Positions 24,501 through 34,800 of a stretch of 43,945 nucleotides of DNA are shown piece by piece. The position numbers and the translations under genes are program-made. The notes below the pieces were generated by a model. The model saw only the letters and a program-made list of their open reading frames with translations. It searched no databases and was not told the DNA's origin. Origin of the DNA: B13-G4 sp030606805. Its GTDB lineage: Bacteria; Desulfobacterota; Desulfobacteria; Desulfobacterales; ETH-SRB1. Positions within the stretch are counted from its first letter, which is position 1; each line of letters opens with the position of its first letter. The stretch lies in the NCBI GenBank assembly GCA_030606805.1, contig JAUWFS010000004.1, positions 1 through 43,945 of the forward strand, in the 5' to 3' direction.

Positions 24501-25475
24501 ATGATAATTAAAGAAGCAATTGAGGTTCTTAAAATAGAAGCAGAGGGCATACTTGGATTGACAGACAGAATTGACGACAATTTCTCCAAGATGGTGGAAC
24601 TTATCTTCAATTCCAGCGGTCGTGTAATAGTAGGCGGTATCGGCAAATCCGGAATAGTGGGCAGAAAGATCGTGGCCACCCTGAACAGCACAGGCACAAG
24701 ATCAATATTTTTACATCCTGTTGAAGCCATGCACGGAGATCTTGGCATTGTATGTCAGGATGATATATTTATTGCTGTTTCCTACAGCGGTGAAACCGAT
24801 GAGCTTAATATCCTTTTATCAAGCATATGCAAGATAGGGTGCAAGATTATAGCTTTTACAGGGAATATACATTCAACCCTGGCAAAACACAGTGATATAG
24901 TAATTAATGTTGGTGTCGAAAAAGAAGCATGCCCTTTAGGCCTTGCGCCTACTGCCAGCACAACCGCCATGCTTGCAATGGGGGATGCGCTTGCTGTTGT
25001 TCTCATTAATAAAAAACATTTTAAACCCAGCGATTTCAAAAAAATTCATCCAGGAGGCATATTGGGCCAGCGGCTTTCCAGTAAAGTTAAAGATATCATG
25101 CTAACAGGAGAGGCTGTGCCAGGAGTTTTCGCGGGAACAAGCATGGAAATCGCCATAGATGAAATCAATCGTCTTGAACTGGGAACGACTCTTGTAATAA
25201 CAAAAGATAAAATCCTTACAGGTATAATAACCGATGGTGATATAAGGCGTATTATTACAAAGAAAAAGAATATTTTTGAGCTTACAGTCGAAGATGTTAT
25301 GACAAAAAATCCACGAACTGTCAGCCCTGATTCTCCGGCTTACGATGCACTTAACATAATGGAACAGTATCAGATAACTATCCTCCCAATAACTAATTCA
25401 ATTGGAAAAATTGAGGGTATTTTGCATCTCCACGATATATTAGGTAAAGGTGATTTTAAATTTAACGGCAAGTAA
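24501..25475 (+). CDS. kdsD: D-arabinose-5-phosphate isomerase
   Basis: The 324-residue protein has an N-terminal SIS domain with GGIGKSGIVGRKIVATLNST, then HPVEAMHGDLG and VSYSGETDELN. Two CBS domains follow (about 205-320: VKDIMLTGEAVPGVF; VEDVMTKNPRTVSPDSPAYD). This is the KdsD/KpsF architecture. It interconverts ribulose 5-phosphate and arabinose 5-phosphate, the first step to Kdo, so the cell should make Kdo-containing LPS or capsule. AAGGA lies 9 nt before the ATG. The spacer to the PFK gene holds an AACCGTAAACCGTGAAC repeat. Confidence 0.92.
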   Translation: MIIKEAIEVLKIEAEGILGLTDRIDDNFSKMVELIFNSSGRVIVGGIGKSGIVGRKIVATLNSTGTRSIFLHPVEAMHGDLGIVCQDDIFIAVSYSGETDELNILLSSICKIGCKIIAFTGNIHSTLAKHSDIVINVGVEKEACPLGLAPTASTTAMLAMGDALAVVLINKKHFKPSDFKKIHPGGILGQRLSSKVKDIMLTGEAVPGVFAGTSMEIAIDEINRLELGTTLVITKDKILTGIITDGDIRRIITKKKNIFELTVEDVMTKNPRTVSPDSPAYDALNIMEQYQITILPITNSIGKIEGILHLHDILGKGDFKFNGK

Positions 25476-25584
25476 AGAATCCTGGCCCAGAAGACCGGTT
25501 TTTTTAAATTCAGGAACGTGGACGAATTGGCAACTGTGAACCGTAAACCGTGAACTGTAAACTGTTAAATTGTTGAGGTTAGTT

Positions 25585-26913
25585 ATGGATTATAATTCCA
25601 TCGACGCAAAAATAGAGACTTTAGGTGAGCCAAAAATATTATCACCGATTAGAAGATGGGAAAAAAGCGCAAAAAGTCAAAATTTCGTTTCCGATAATGA
25701 CAAGGTATTAATAGACGTAAAATCTGAGAGGCTTATAAAGACAGTCAAGGCAGGGGAAATACCTCCATCATTTGAAATAGCTGGTCCCAGAAGCAAAATA
25801 TTTTTCGATCCCGGCAAACTAAGGTGTGCAATTGTGACATGTGGCGGGCTATGCCCTGGTCTTAATGATATAATTCGTTCAATAGTTTTGGAACTTCATT
25901 ACAGTTACGGGGTCCGAGATATCTATGGTATAAAATACGGCCTCCAGGGTTTTATTCCAAAATACGGCCACGAGATAATGGATCTTAAGCCTGAATCAGT
26001 TGTCAATATACTTGAAATGGGTGGTTCAATCTTAGGGTCTTCAAGAGGAGCGCAGTCAATAGAGGAAATTGTCAATACCCTTCAGAAAATGAACATAGGC
26101 ATCCTTTTTATGATCGGGGGCGATGGAACACTTATGGCTGCAACCAAGATAATCAATACCATAACAAAAATGGGCCTGAAAATAAGTGTCATTGGAATAC
26201 CGAAAACAATAGATAATGATATTTATATGGTATCAAGGACTTTCGGTTTTGATACCGCTGTTGAAATGGCCACACAGGCGATCAGGGGAGCCCACAATGA
26301 AGCTGTAGGATATCCAAACGGAATAGGACTTATAAAACTTATGGGAAGGTATTCCGGTTTTATAACGGCAACAAGCGCCCTCGCTCAACAGAATGTAAAC
26401 TTTGTGCTCATACCGGAAGTCGATTTTGATCTTGAAGGGCCAAAAGGTTTTCTAAACGCGCTTGAAAAGCGTATCAATCTCAGGAAACATGCTGTAATAC
26501 TGGTGGCTGAGGGAACAGGCCAGAAGTTTTTTGAAATCGATAAAAATAATGAACGTGATGAATCAGGAAACATCAGGCTCAAGGATATCGGGCTGTTTTT
26601 AAAAGACAAAATAATATCTTATTTCAAATCCAGAAACATTAATATATCACTTAAATATATTGATCCCAGTTATATGATTAGGAGTCTGCCGGCAAATGCA
26701 AATGACCATGTTTTTTGCAGCTTTCTGGGACGTGATGCCGTTCATGCCGGCATGGCAGGAAAAACGAGAGTTCTAATCGGCCACTGGAACAACTATTTTG
26801 TTCATATCCCAATGGGCGCCTCAGCCGGCAAGCGGAAAAAAATTGATCCAAACGGTAAATTGTGGCTAAGTGTGCTTCATGCAACAGGACAGAGTTCATT
26901 TAAGAATGAGTAA
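25585..26913 (+). CDS. pfkA: 6-phosphofructokinase, plant/trypanosome-type (ATP-type residues)
   Basis: I start at the ATG at 25585; AGG lies 8 nt upstream and the TTG at 25570 is less likely. The 442-residue protein has CGGLCPGLNDIIRSI (87-101), IGGDGTL (177-183), GIPKTIDND (204-212) and MGRYSGFIT. In this superfamily Gly at the fourth position of GGDG favours ATP, while Asp there marks PPi enzymes. Lys207 in PKTID is shared by plant ATP-PFK, trypanosome PFK and PPi-PFK. I therefore predict ATP use. It phosphorylates fructose 6-phosphate. It ends close to the convergent LpoA-like gene, with a perfect 20-bp inverted repeat between them. Confidence 0.85.
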   Translation: MDYNSIDAKIETLGEPKILSPIRRWEKSAKSQNFVSDNDKVLIDVKSERLIKTVKAGEIPPSFEIAGPRSKIFFDPGKLRCAIVTCGGLCPGLNDIIRSIVLELHYSYGVRDIYGIKYGLQGFIPKYGHEIMDLKPESVVNILEMGGSILGSSRGAQSIEEIVNTLQKMNIGILFMIGGDGTLMAATKIINTITKMGLKISVIGIPKTIDNDIYMVSRTFGFDTAVEMATQAIRGAHNEAVGYPNGIGLIKLMGRYSGFITATSALAQQNVNFVLIPEVDFDLEGPKGFLNALEKRINLRKHAVILVAEGTGQKFFEIDKNNERDESGNIRLKDIGLFLKDKIISYFKSRNINISLKYIDPSYMIRSLPANANDHVFCSFLGRDAVHAGMAGKTRVLIGHWNNYFVHIPMGASAGKRKKIDPNGKLWLSVLHATGQSSFKNE

Positions 26914-26920
26914 ACCGTTT

Positions 26921-27002
26921 ACGGTTGTCGGTTCACAGTTTTTTTTAATGAACCATGCACCAACTGCAGCCTTTTAACCGTGAACTGTGAACCGACAACC
27001 GT
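26921..27002. terminator. Perfect 20-bp inverted repeat between convergent genes (bidirectional terminator candidate)
   Basis: ACGGTTGTCGGTTCACAGTT at 26921-26940 is exactly inverted at 26983-27002. A T-run (26939-26946) follows the first arm on the plus strand. It belongs to the GTTTACGG/CCGTAAAC repeat family and sits between the stops of the PFK gene and the minus-strand lipoprotein gene. Confidence 0.5.
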
Positions 27003-27004
27003 TA

Positions 27005-29002
27005 CTATTCCAGCTCAACAAATTTATTACCCTTAATTTTAAGAAGATAAAGATCTTTCTTAAGCTCCCCGTTATTATCAAATGAAGTAAGACCTGTCAC
27101 CCCCTGAAAATTACCAAGTTTCATTAGCTCATTTTTTACTGCGCTTCTAAATCGGACATCCGGACGGCTGACTATCTGAAACAACATCATTGCGGTATCA
27201 TAAGCTACAGCTTCTATGAAATCGGGCTTCTCCCTGAAAGTCTTCTCAAAAGTCCTGACAAAATCTCTCACCTTTTCTGAAGAGCTTTCTGCAAAAAAGA
27301 TATCGGGCATTATGGCATTCTGTACATATTGGCGCGCCATTTTGATTAAAATGTCTGAATGCCATAGATTGGTACCAAAAAGATATACATTATCAACATC
27401 ATAAAATGACAACTGAGGAATAATAAGTCCTGCTCTTTTCGGTGAGTCAGGAATAAATATAGCATCAAAATCAATAACAGGCTTTGGCTCATCATCCTCT
27501 ATAAGTTCCTCATCCTCTACAGAGCCCTCTTCCTCTAAGGGCTCATCAGCCTCATTTTCATCCTTAACTTCTTCAAAATCATCGCTTTTATCTTCGCCTT
27601 CAATCAGCTCCTCTGTATTTTTTAGATCCTCCGGCAATTCATAGTAAAGCCCCACAAGTTTCTTTATTGGATCAGCAAAATCAGCGCTGTCAATCTCGTA
27701 CGATTCAACCCCGACTACTTTCCCGTCATAAGCCATAACTTCATCCCAGAAAAGATTCATAAACACTTTACCATAATTTTCATTCGGATAAAGGATTGCA
27801 AAGTTTTTCAGCTCAAGCTCTTCAATTGCATAAGAAACAATTGTTTCAACCTGCATTTTGGGGGTAAAAAAATTTCTGAAAACATAATCTCCGGTATCAG
27901 CGATATTATCTTTCTGGGTTATAACAACTATAGGGATCCCCCTGCTTTGTGCTTCTAAAGCCGCAGACTCAGCAGTAAAAATTGGTCCGATAATCGCTGC
28001 AACATGCTCTTCAAACAACTCATTTACTGCATTGACAGCAACATCAGGATCAGAACCTGTATCCTTTATTATTATTTTAACAGACTGCCGATCTCCCTGA
28101 GCGCAAAATTGCCCAAGTGCAAGTTCAATTCCTCTCAATGCCTTGACGCCAAAATCTTTGTAATAACCGCTAAGAGGAAGCAAACAACCTATGGTATAGC
28201 GGCTGTAAACAGCCTTTGCGCTGAGTTCTTCTATAATCTTTTTCGCCTGCCCAACATAATTATGCCCAGGGAACCTGTCGACAAAGTAGGAAAGCATCAT
28301 TGCAGCGTTATCATATTGCTCCTCTTCAGCCTTTTTAAGGCCGTACAGATACATAAGCATACCTGCAGGCGGTTTATATCCCATGTATTTTACAATGGAC
28401 ATAATATCTGTCTTATCAAGCTGTACGACTGTCTCCTTAAGTTTCGAAATAACTGTCTCTCTTTCCGGATCTTTTGACTTCTCAAATGCTAATGTATAGA
28501 AATGCAAAGCATCCAGCGGTGAACCGATTGCAATATAAGTATCACCCACAAGAACATAGGTTCTCAGAATGTGAATCCTGGATACAATTTTTTCCAGAAC
28601 GCTGTCAGCTTCCCTTATTACTCTTTCGTATTTACCCTCATTATAAAATGTAACCAGCCCTTCAACTCTTGCATCAGGCACAAAAGAGCTGTCAGGATAT
28701 TCAACAATCAAACGTTTATAGCTATCACGCGCTTCTGCATAATCTCCAAGCGCTGTATAAATTGCCCCTGTTTTTATGAGCGCAGCATCGGCAAGAGGTC
28801 TGTCAGGAAATCTGAAAAGATACTCATTATAAGCATTAAGGGCTTTCTTATATGATTTGGCCTGATACAATTTTTCTGCTTTTGAAAACAACTCATCCCC
28901 AGGGCCAAGCTTGACAGGAACAGGCAAAAAAATATCTTTTAACCCACATGAGCTTAAAAACAGGACTGCTATAAGGATAAAAATTAAATTTATTTTTCTC
29001 AT
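27005..29002 (-). CDS. LpoA-like lipoprotein: TPR repeats plus periplasmic-binding domain
   Basis: The 665-residue protein starts with a lipoprotein signal (MRKINLIFILIAVLFLSSC, lipobox LSSC, Cys19). Tetratricopeptide repeats cover about 38-260 (AEKLYQAKSYKKALNAYNEY; ALGDYAEARDSYKRLIVEYP). A type I periplasmic-binding fold follows (IGCLLPLSGYYKDFGVKALR; AAIIGPIFTAESAA). This matches the penicillin-binding-protein activator LpoA layout. A strongly acidic stretch of about 45 residues, encoded by roughly 27485-27625, interrupts the binding domain. Likely role: outer-membrane-anchored activation of peptidoglycan synthesis. An amino-acid sensor is the alternative. Confidence 0.75.
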   Translation of the reverse strand: MRKINLIFILIAVLFLSSCGLKDIFLPVPVKLGPGDELFSKAEKLYQAKSYKKALNAYNEYLFRFPDRPLADAALIKTGAIYTALGDYAEARDSYKRLIVEYPDSSFVPDARVEGLVTFYNEGKYERVIREADSVLEKIVSRIHILRTYVLVGDTYIAIGSPLDALHFYTLAFEKSKDPERETVISKLKETVVQLDKTDIMSIVKYMGYKPPAGMLMYLYGLKKAEEEQYDNAAMMLSYFVDRFPGHNYVGQAKKIIEELSAKAVYSRYTIGCLLPLSGYYKDFGVKALRGIELALGQFCAQGDRQSVKIIIKDTGSDPDVAVNAVNELFEEHVAAIIGPIFTAESAALEAQSRGIPIVVITQKDNIADTGDYVFRNFFTPKMQVETIVSYAIEELELKNFAILYPNENYGKVFMNLFWDEVMAYDGKVVGVESYEIDSADFADPIKKLVGLYYELPEDLKNTEELIEGEDKSDDFEEVKDENEADEPLEEEGSVEDEELIEDDEPKPVIDFDAIFIPDSPKRAGLIIPQLSFYDVDNVYLFGTNLWHSDILIKMARQYVQNAIMPDIFFAESSSEKVRDFVRTFEKTFREKPDFIEAVAYDTAMMLFQIVSRPDVRFRSAVKNELMKLGNFQGVTGLTSFDNNGELKKDLYLLKIKGNKFVELE

Positions 29003-29084
29003 AACTCAAAATTGACAGCTTCGAAAAAGGTAAATAGTTCAGCCACAAAGGCACTAAGACTCCAATAAAAGTTTATAAAACCTA

Positions 29085-29245
29085 AATAAAGCGATTAGCC
29101 TTAAGCTGTTAGCTATTAGGTTAATGATTACAGAATGTTTTACTATTACAAACTTTCACCCATTGGGTGTTATTTCTAATTAGCGTAATGTCCTGATTTT
29201 TCAAAGCTAAACGCTAATGACTAACAGCTAATCGCTCAACTTAGG
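29085..29245. repeat. TTAGC-type intergenic inverted repeat
   Basis: AGCGATTAGCCTTAAGCTG (about 29092-29110) and ACTAACAGCTAATCGCT (about 29219-29235) form opposing arms. It is related in unit sequence to 129-290 and 19148-19300. No gene is seen in 29003-29392. Confidence 0.55.
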
Positions 29246-29392
29246 TAAAAACTACATGAAATTTTACTATTGTCAAATAATTCTTGCAAGAATGATTTAC
29301 ACACTTGCAAGAATTACAATCAACTTAAAATTTAAATGGAAGTTGTCACTCATAACAATAAGGTGTATAGCTCGATGCAAAAAATACATAAA

Positions 29393-30264
29393 ACACATCT
29401 GAAATAGCAACCTGTGCCTGCGTAATCCCGCCCATCAGTATTCCCCCAAAACACATTGAAACTATCTGTGAATACACACGCAAAATCGCTATCGAGCTGA
29501 ATGTCATCGGGCTTATGAATATCCAGTACGCTATCGCAAATGACACGGTTTACATTCTTGAGGCAAACCCAAGAGCGTCTCGGACAGTGCCGATAATTTC
29601 AAAAGTCTGTAATATCTCCATGGCGCAGCTTGCCACACAGATCTTGCTGGGTAAAACAATCTCAGGCCTCGGTCTTAAGCAAAAACAGATCAAACATTTC
29701 GGAGTAAAAGAAGCGGTCTTCCCATTTAACATGTTCCCCGAAGTAGATCCGCTTCTCGGCCCTGAAATGCGGTCAACAGGAGAAGTTCTGGGGCTGGCGG
29801 ATTCCTTTGGCCTGGCATTCTTCAAATCACAGGAAGCAACACAGTCATCGCTGCCAATTGAAGGAGCGGTTCTGTTTACCATTGCGGAGAAAGACAAGCC
29901 AGGTTCGCTGGAAGCTGCAAGGGTCTTCAGGGAGCTTGGATTTAACATACTGGCAACAAAAGGGACGCATCAATTCTTTACAGAACATGGAATAGATTCA
30001 AAACCTGTCCCGAAACTGGGATATGGCAGACCCAACCTTGTTGATGCAATTAAAAACAAAGAAATTCACCTGGTAATAAACACGCCGAGCGGGAAACAGA
30101 GCAAAACAGACAGTTCCTATATTCGTAAAGCAGCTATTAATTATAAAATCCTGAATATTACTACAATAGCCGCCGCTCTTGCTGCTGCAAGGGGAATTGC
30201 TGCTCGAAGGAAAGGACAGTCTAAAGTCAAGTCCCTGCAAAAATATCACGCAGATATATTATAA
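29393..30264 (+). pseudogene. carB: carB 3' remnant (carbamoyl-phosphate synthase large subunit C-terminus)
   Basis: From 29401 the frame reads CVIPPISIPPKHIETICEYT and continues without a stop to 30264. It covers the end of the second ATP-grasp domain (NIQYAIANDTVYILEANPRA) and the allosteric MGS domain (VLFTIAEKDKPGSLEAARVF, LATKGTHQFF). That is about 288 of the usual ~1070 codons. To the left (29360-29400) homology continues weakly but with stops and a small deletion, so the 5' part has decayed rather than ending cleanly. The ATG at 29515 has no ribosome site. A functional carB is expected elsewhere in the genome. Confidence 0.85.
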
Positions 30265-30265
30265 T

Positions 30266-30430
30266 AGTTGACGGTTCACGGTTCACGGTTGCCTGGTTCC
30301 CATGCTCCAGCGTGGGAACCCATATGGTATGCATTCTCACGCTGAAACATGGGAACGAAAAATAAGGTCACCGATGTCTTGGCACTTATCAGTCAACCGT
30401 CAATCGATAATCGTAAACCGTAAACCGTAT
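30266..30430. repeat. Composite intergenic palindrome: ACGGTTCACGGTT arms around a TTCCCACGCT hairpin
   Basis: The outer arms GTTGACGGTTCACGGTT (30267 onward) and AACCGTAAACCGTA (30416 onward) face each other. Inside, GGTTCCCATGCTCCAGCG followed by TGGGAACC (30295-30320) is a near-perfect 26-bp palindrome, with a degenerate second copy at 30333-30356. It separates the convergent carB remnant and guaA-type gene. Confidence 0.65.
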
Positions 30431-31396
30431 TTAAACAACCTCCATGGTTGACGGCGGCTTCTCAGCAATATGATAAGTTACGCTGACAACACCCCGGACT
30501 TCTTTTGTAATGCGGTCAGCAAGATAAAACAGGGTTTTGTAATCAACTCTCATTGGGCTGGCGGTACGCGCATCAGTACTTTCCCAGCATCTTATTTCAA
30601 TCTGTCTGCCGAATTCTCTCATGCTGTTTCGCATACCAGTCACTCGATCCTTATGCAAAATAGCCATATTCTGAAATGAGTCCATATCCCCAAAGACCTC
30701 TTCCATAATAACGGTCGCCTGCCTGACGAGCTCAACATCTTCAGGCGTAACAGCGCCAATAACTCTTGCAGCAAGTGCAGGCCCTGGAAAAGGTGGTCTG
30801 TTAAAAATTACTTCAGGAAGTCCGAGGCCTTCAGCAACTTTTCTTACACCATCTTTACGAAGTTGTAATAATGGCTCAATTATTTTGTATCCGAATGTTT
30901 TCTGGGGATCAATGCCCAATTGTTCAAAGACATTATGCTGCCTCTTGATACCTGCAACCGTTTCATCAACATCAGTTAATATAGTCCCCTGAAGAAGATG
31001 CTTTGCTCCGCTTTCTTTAACAAGTCTCCCAAAAACTTTTTTATAAAAGGTCTGGGTAATGGCTTCTCTTTTTTTCTCAGGATCATCTATGTCTTTCAAT
31101 GCTGCGAAAAATTCCTGCCTTGCATCAATTATTTCTACATTAACGCCCATTTTGCTGAAGATAGAAACCACTTCTTGCGGCTCATCCTTTCTCATCAAAC
31201 CATTATCTATAAAATAAGTTTTCAGTTTTTTATCCAGAGCCATATGTCCAAGCAGTGTAACAGTTGAAGAATCAACGCCGCCTGACAGGGCATTAATAGC
31301 TGTATCATTCCCCACGGCTTTAGATATATCCGCTGTCTTATCTTTAATAAACTTTTCAACATCCAGTTCATTTGCCGTTATTTCACTTATAGACAC
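30431..31396 (-). CDS. guaA: Stand-alone GMP synthase ATP-pyrophosphatase subunit (GuaA subunit B type)
   Basis: The 321-residue protein starts at GTG (31396) with AAGGAGG 7 nt upstream. It has the PP-loop SGGVDSS (38-44), FIDNGLMRKDEP, the XMP-binding KRQHNVFEQLG and FNRPPFPGPALAARV. It ends with the GMP-synthase dimerisation domain (MRVDYKTLFYLADRI...PPSTMEVV). The N-terminal class I glutamine amidotransferase domain of the usual ~510-residue GuaA is absent, as in the split archaeal enzymes. It aminates XMP to GMP with ATP and needs ammonia or a separate amidotransferase subunit, which is not seen in the window. Confidence 0.85.
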   Translation of the reverse strand: MSISEITANELDVEKFIKDKTADISKAVGNDTAINALSGGVDSSTVTLLGHMALDKKLKTYFIDNGLMRKDEPQEVVSIFSKMGVNVEIIDARQEFFAALKDIDDPEKKREAITQTFYKKVFGRLVKESGAKHLLQGTILTDVDETVAGIKRQHNVFEQLGIDPQKTFGYKIIEPLLQLRKDGVRKVAEGLGLPEVIFNRPPFPGPALAARVIGAVTPEDVELVRQATVIMEEVFGDMDSFQNMAILHKDRVTGMRNSMREFGRQIEIRCWESTDARTASPMRVDYKTLFYLADRITKEVRGVVSVTYHIAEKPPSTMEVV

Positions 31397-31794
31397 TGTT
31401 TTTCCTCCTTATTAAATTAGTTAATCTCTTCAAGGCACAATTATATAACTATCGAGAGTCTGATTACATGAAAGACTATTTTTTATACTTCCGTCAGCGG
31501 GAGTCGAACTTACTGCATAGCCCATGAATAAAGGGTTTGCTGGAGTCTAATTAACATCTAATCAACGTACTTTAAGTTGTCGTTTATTTTAGAAAATAAA
31601 AATATCTAACCGATATTATAACCTTTTTATGAATTGCATGGGTTCGAGGTATAACAGAAATCACAGGTCACGGATTGAAGATTTCAAAGCTAAATCGTTT
31701 AGATTTTATGGCTTCAATTTTTCAAGGTCGAAGGCAGGAATCATCACTTTTGTTGATTACCGAAACAGCAATATGATTGCAACAAAAATGAAAA
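31397..31794. other. Gene-free spacer between guaA and the VWA gene
   Basis: No convincing gene is seen. The guaA promoter and its AAGGAGG site lie at the left end. A short tRNA T-arm-like string (GTTCGACTCCCGC on the minus strand, about 31495-31507) is present without any tRNA around it. The 60-codon plus-strand frame at 31629 has no family features. Confidence 0.4.
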
Positions 31795-31818
31795 GGCAGG
31801 GCCATTGCTGACCCTGCC
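31795..31818 (-). terminator. Rho-independent terminator of the VWA/metalloprotease gene
   Basis: GGCAGGG (31795-31801) and CCCTGCC (31812-31818) form a perfect 7-bp stem with a 10-nt loop. On the minus strand it is followed by TTTTTCATTTTT. It lies 24 nt past the gene's stop. Confidence 0.75.
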
Positions 31819-31842
31819 CGTTTAAAATATCATTCTTTAGTG

Positions 31843-34800
31843 TTATCTCTTCTTCAGAATGACCACAACATCCTCGCCGATGATTGGAGTACTGCCAAAT
31901 TCCTCTTTTAAACTACCTGTGAGGGTTAACACAATGCAGTCCCCATCATTTACGCCTCCGAGAGTCGCGAGGACATCCAGGGGGTTGAACTTTAGCGTAA
32001 GATCCAAATAACCATCAGGTCCCAACTCATTGCAATCTTCGCAGTTTTCTTTTCCAACCATAGGTATAAATGGAGTTGACTCATCACTCAAAGACCAGCG
32101 AAGCGGTGCGACGTCACTTAAGCGCACAGTTGCAGGATCAATCTGAGTCACATCAAGGTCATCTGTACCCAGTATAGCGACAGGCAATACACCTTTGATG
32201 CCAGTATTGATAGGATTCGGACAGGACTGGGGTCTGATGTCAACACTGACCTTGAGTGAATCCGATAAGATTGGCTTCCCTGCGCTGAACTGATACATAC
32301 CAGTACCGCTATTCGCATGGCTGACTTCGGCGTGAAGCTCTGTTCGGCCTTCTACTGGCACCGCCAGAGCCAAGTAATCCTCACCATTCACCAGATCGTT
32401 GATCATAGCGGCGACGATTTCGGTAGTCCCGTCCTCATCCAAGATCCTGAGCCGAGGCTCCATACCCAGCGCGAGGCCCGTTACTCGGAATATTAAATGA
32501 TCCAGTCCCGCGGTCGCCACCGTGAAGACGTCAACGTCACCTGAGACCTCTATACGACCCGGCACATCGCTGTTGTTCGGCGTGACGGGCGTCCCTGGCG
32601 CCAAATTGGGATGGTCGTCGGGCACCACCCCAGACACGACCAACTGCACACTTGCGTTGCGCGTAAAGTTTTCCGTGATCGGCGGAAACACAGGCGCAGA
32701 AGGCATCTCTCCATTTTCGGTTGCCGAATGAGCAGGCACAAGTCCCTCCATGGTGAAATGGGCGGTTTGAGCCGCATTGTCCACCACGACCTTGATGGTG
32801 TAAATCCCATTCATCGTATAGTCAACGATGGCCGAGTAGGTCCCATCGTTGGCTATCCCATCCCCATTCTGCCCTGTGTCAACCAAAGTAAGGGGCGTAA
32901 CGGTGCCTGTGGGATCTGTGATGGTCGCAAAGATGTTCACCCCCGTAATGGGCAGGCCTTGGCTAGGGATAGCTGTCAATAAAATAGGATTCGGGTATGT
33001 CACCTCGCTGCCGTCCAGGGAGGAGACGACCAGGTCGTAGGTCCGAACGGGAAGGGGGATGGCAAGGATGTCAGCATTCACGTCAATGGACGCTCCTGTG
33101 TTGTTTGTAGCAACAAGAGCCCATTCTCCAATCCCGCCGGCTATGAAAGCCGTCTGGCTAACTGCGGCGCTGCATGCCGTAGCCCCTGCTACCTCCGTGC
33201 AAGCGAAGTTTATGCCACTTACGGGACCGCTTGGCCCGACGAGCGAGAAGTCGACATCACCCGAGTTCCCCACGTAATTCGCGAAGATCGACAGTTCTTG
33301 CAGTGTCCTGTCGACGGCAAAGTCGAAATTCCTGGCGGAAGCCGCCGGAACGGCCATGGTCTCTTGGAGGACGGCAGCGGACGAGGTAAGCGCCGCCTTC
33401 ACCGCTAAGAAAGCGCTCTGAATCTCGGCCAGGGCTGTAGGTGAGGTCCGGAATAGACCCCCCGTATCTTCAGCCATGTGGCGCAGCACCCCGTCCGGCG
33501 CGAACCCACCATAGGCAAACGTGCTAAGAGGTACGTCCGCGGCCTGGTAAGCTGCGGTGACCGTTGCCTGGGTCTCGGTGGATGCGTTGTCAAGCCCGTC
33601 GCTGAGCAGGAAGACGAGCTGCGCGGCGTTGGTCCCATTGGTGGTGGCGTAGCCAATGAGATTGTCCAGTGCCAGCTTGGCAGCATCGAACATGGCGGTG
33701 GTATAGCCAACTGTCAAAAGGTCAATTACGTTTTTGATGTCATCTTTCACCGTGCCGGGTGGATCCGGGATGGGCACGATGGGCTGGTCCTGATTTACAT
33801 TAGTTTCGAAGGATACAACCCCCAAAGCAGTATGACCGTCTTCCACATCATCCACCAAGGTTTTGGCCGCCTGCTGGGCATTGGCAAAAGGATCGCCGGA
33901 CATGCTGCCCGAGCGATCAATCACGATCTGCATCTCAATGTCGTCCTGCATCCAGATTATCTCAAGTTCGTCGCGGGCATCGTTCTGCTCGCCTGGGAGC
34001 TCCAAGACCATCCAATTGTCAGCGGCAGTGGGCTCCTGTCCCATCAGGGTGGTGTAACGTACTCGCTGGGGCAGAGTAGAGCGGTCACCGTCTTTGGGGT
34101 CGTCCCCCACCTCCCGGACCATAACTTCCCAGCCGCTCGCGCCATACACCCGTCCCTGGGCCGTATTGGCCTGGTAGTTATTGGAAGTGGAGTGGTTGAG
34201 CCAGCGGAAATCGTTCCCTCCACCGGCAGTGGTTGCATTCCATTGGCTGTTCATAATGGAGTCCTGAACAGGGGTGTCCCCCGACAGGGGCCAGTAGATG
34301 TAAGGCGAAGTAGCAACATTGCCCCGGTACTCGTCGTAGAGAGCAAGGACATAGTGGCCAAACTCATGCCCCAGGGTGTAGCCAGCGTCCTCATGACGCG
34401 TATTATTAAGAAAGTTGATGTCACACCCGGGCCCGCAGCCGCCCGTGAAAACGTCGCCGAAGATAATGTGCCGGCCGCTGACGCCGAACCCTGATGGGTT
34501 TGCACGTGGCCCTTCAGCTGCATTCCACACCACATCCGCGAGGGCACCGTAGATGCCGTTGCGGAAAATCCTCACCTTGCCCAGTCTAAGAGCGCCATTC
34601 GACTGCTCATAAACCGCATCGGTCCAGAAACGGATGATCTCCTCATAGTTGGTCTGTTCCTCAGCGCCAGTGTCGTTGTTGGGATCGTCATCACCCGAAG
34701 GATCATTGTAAAGAGAGATAACTACATCGAAGACTGTGGTGCCGATGTCCCCGGCCGCCCTCGTGGCCGGAAAGTCTTCGGACATTTGCGTTTTTTGTCG

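Noticed and set aside
31490..31515. tRNA-like T-arm string GTTCGACTCCCGC on the minus strand
   Set aside because: No acceptor stem, D-arm or anticodon arm can be built around it, and no CCA end is seen.
31629..31811. 60-codon plus-strand frame in the guaA-VWA spacer
   Set aside because: It has no ribosome site, odd composition and no recognisable motif, and it overlaps the terminator.
33478..34494. 338-codon plus-strand frame antisense to the VWA gene
   Set aside because: It lies fully inside the GC-rich metallopeptidase/VWA gene, has no family features or ribosome site, and is explained by few stop codons in high-GC sequence.
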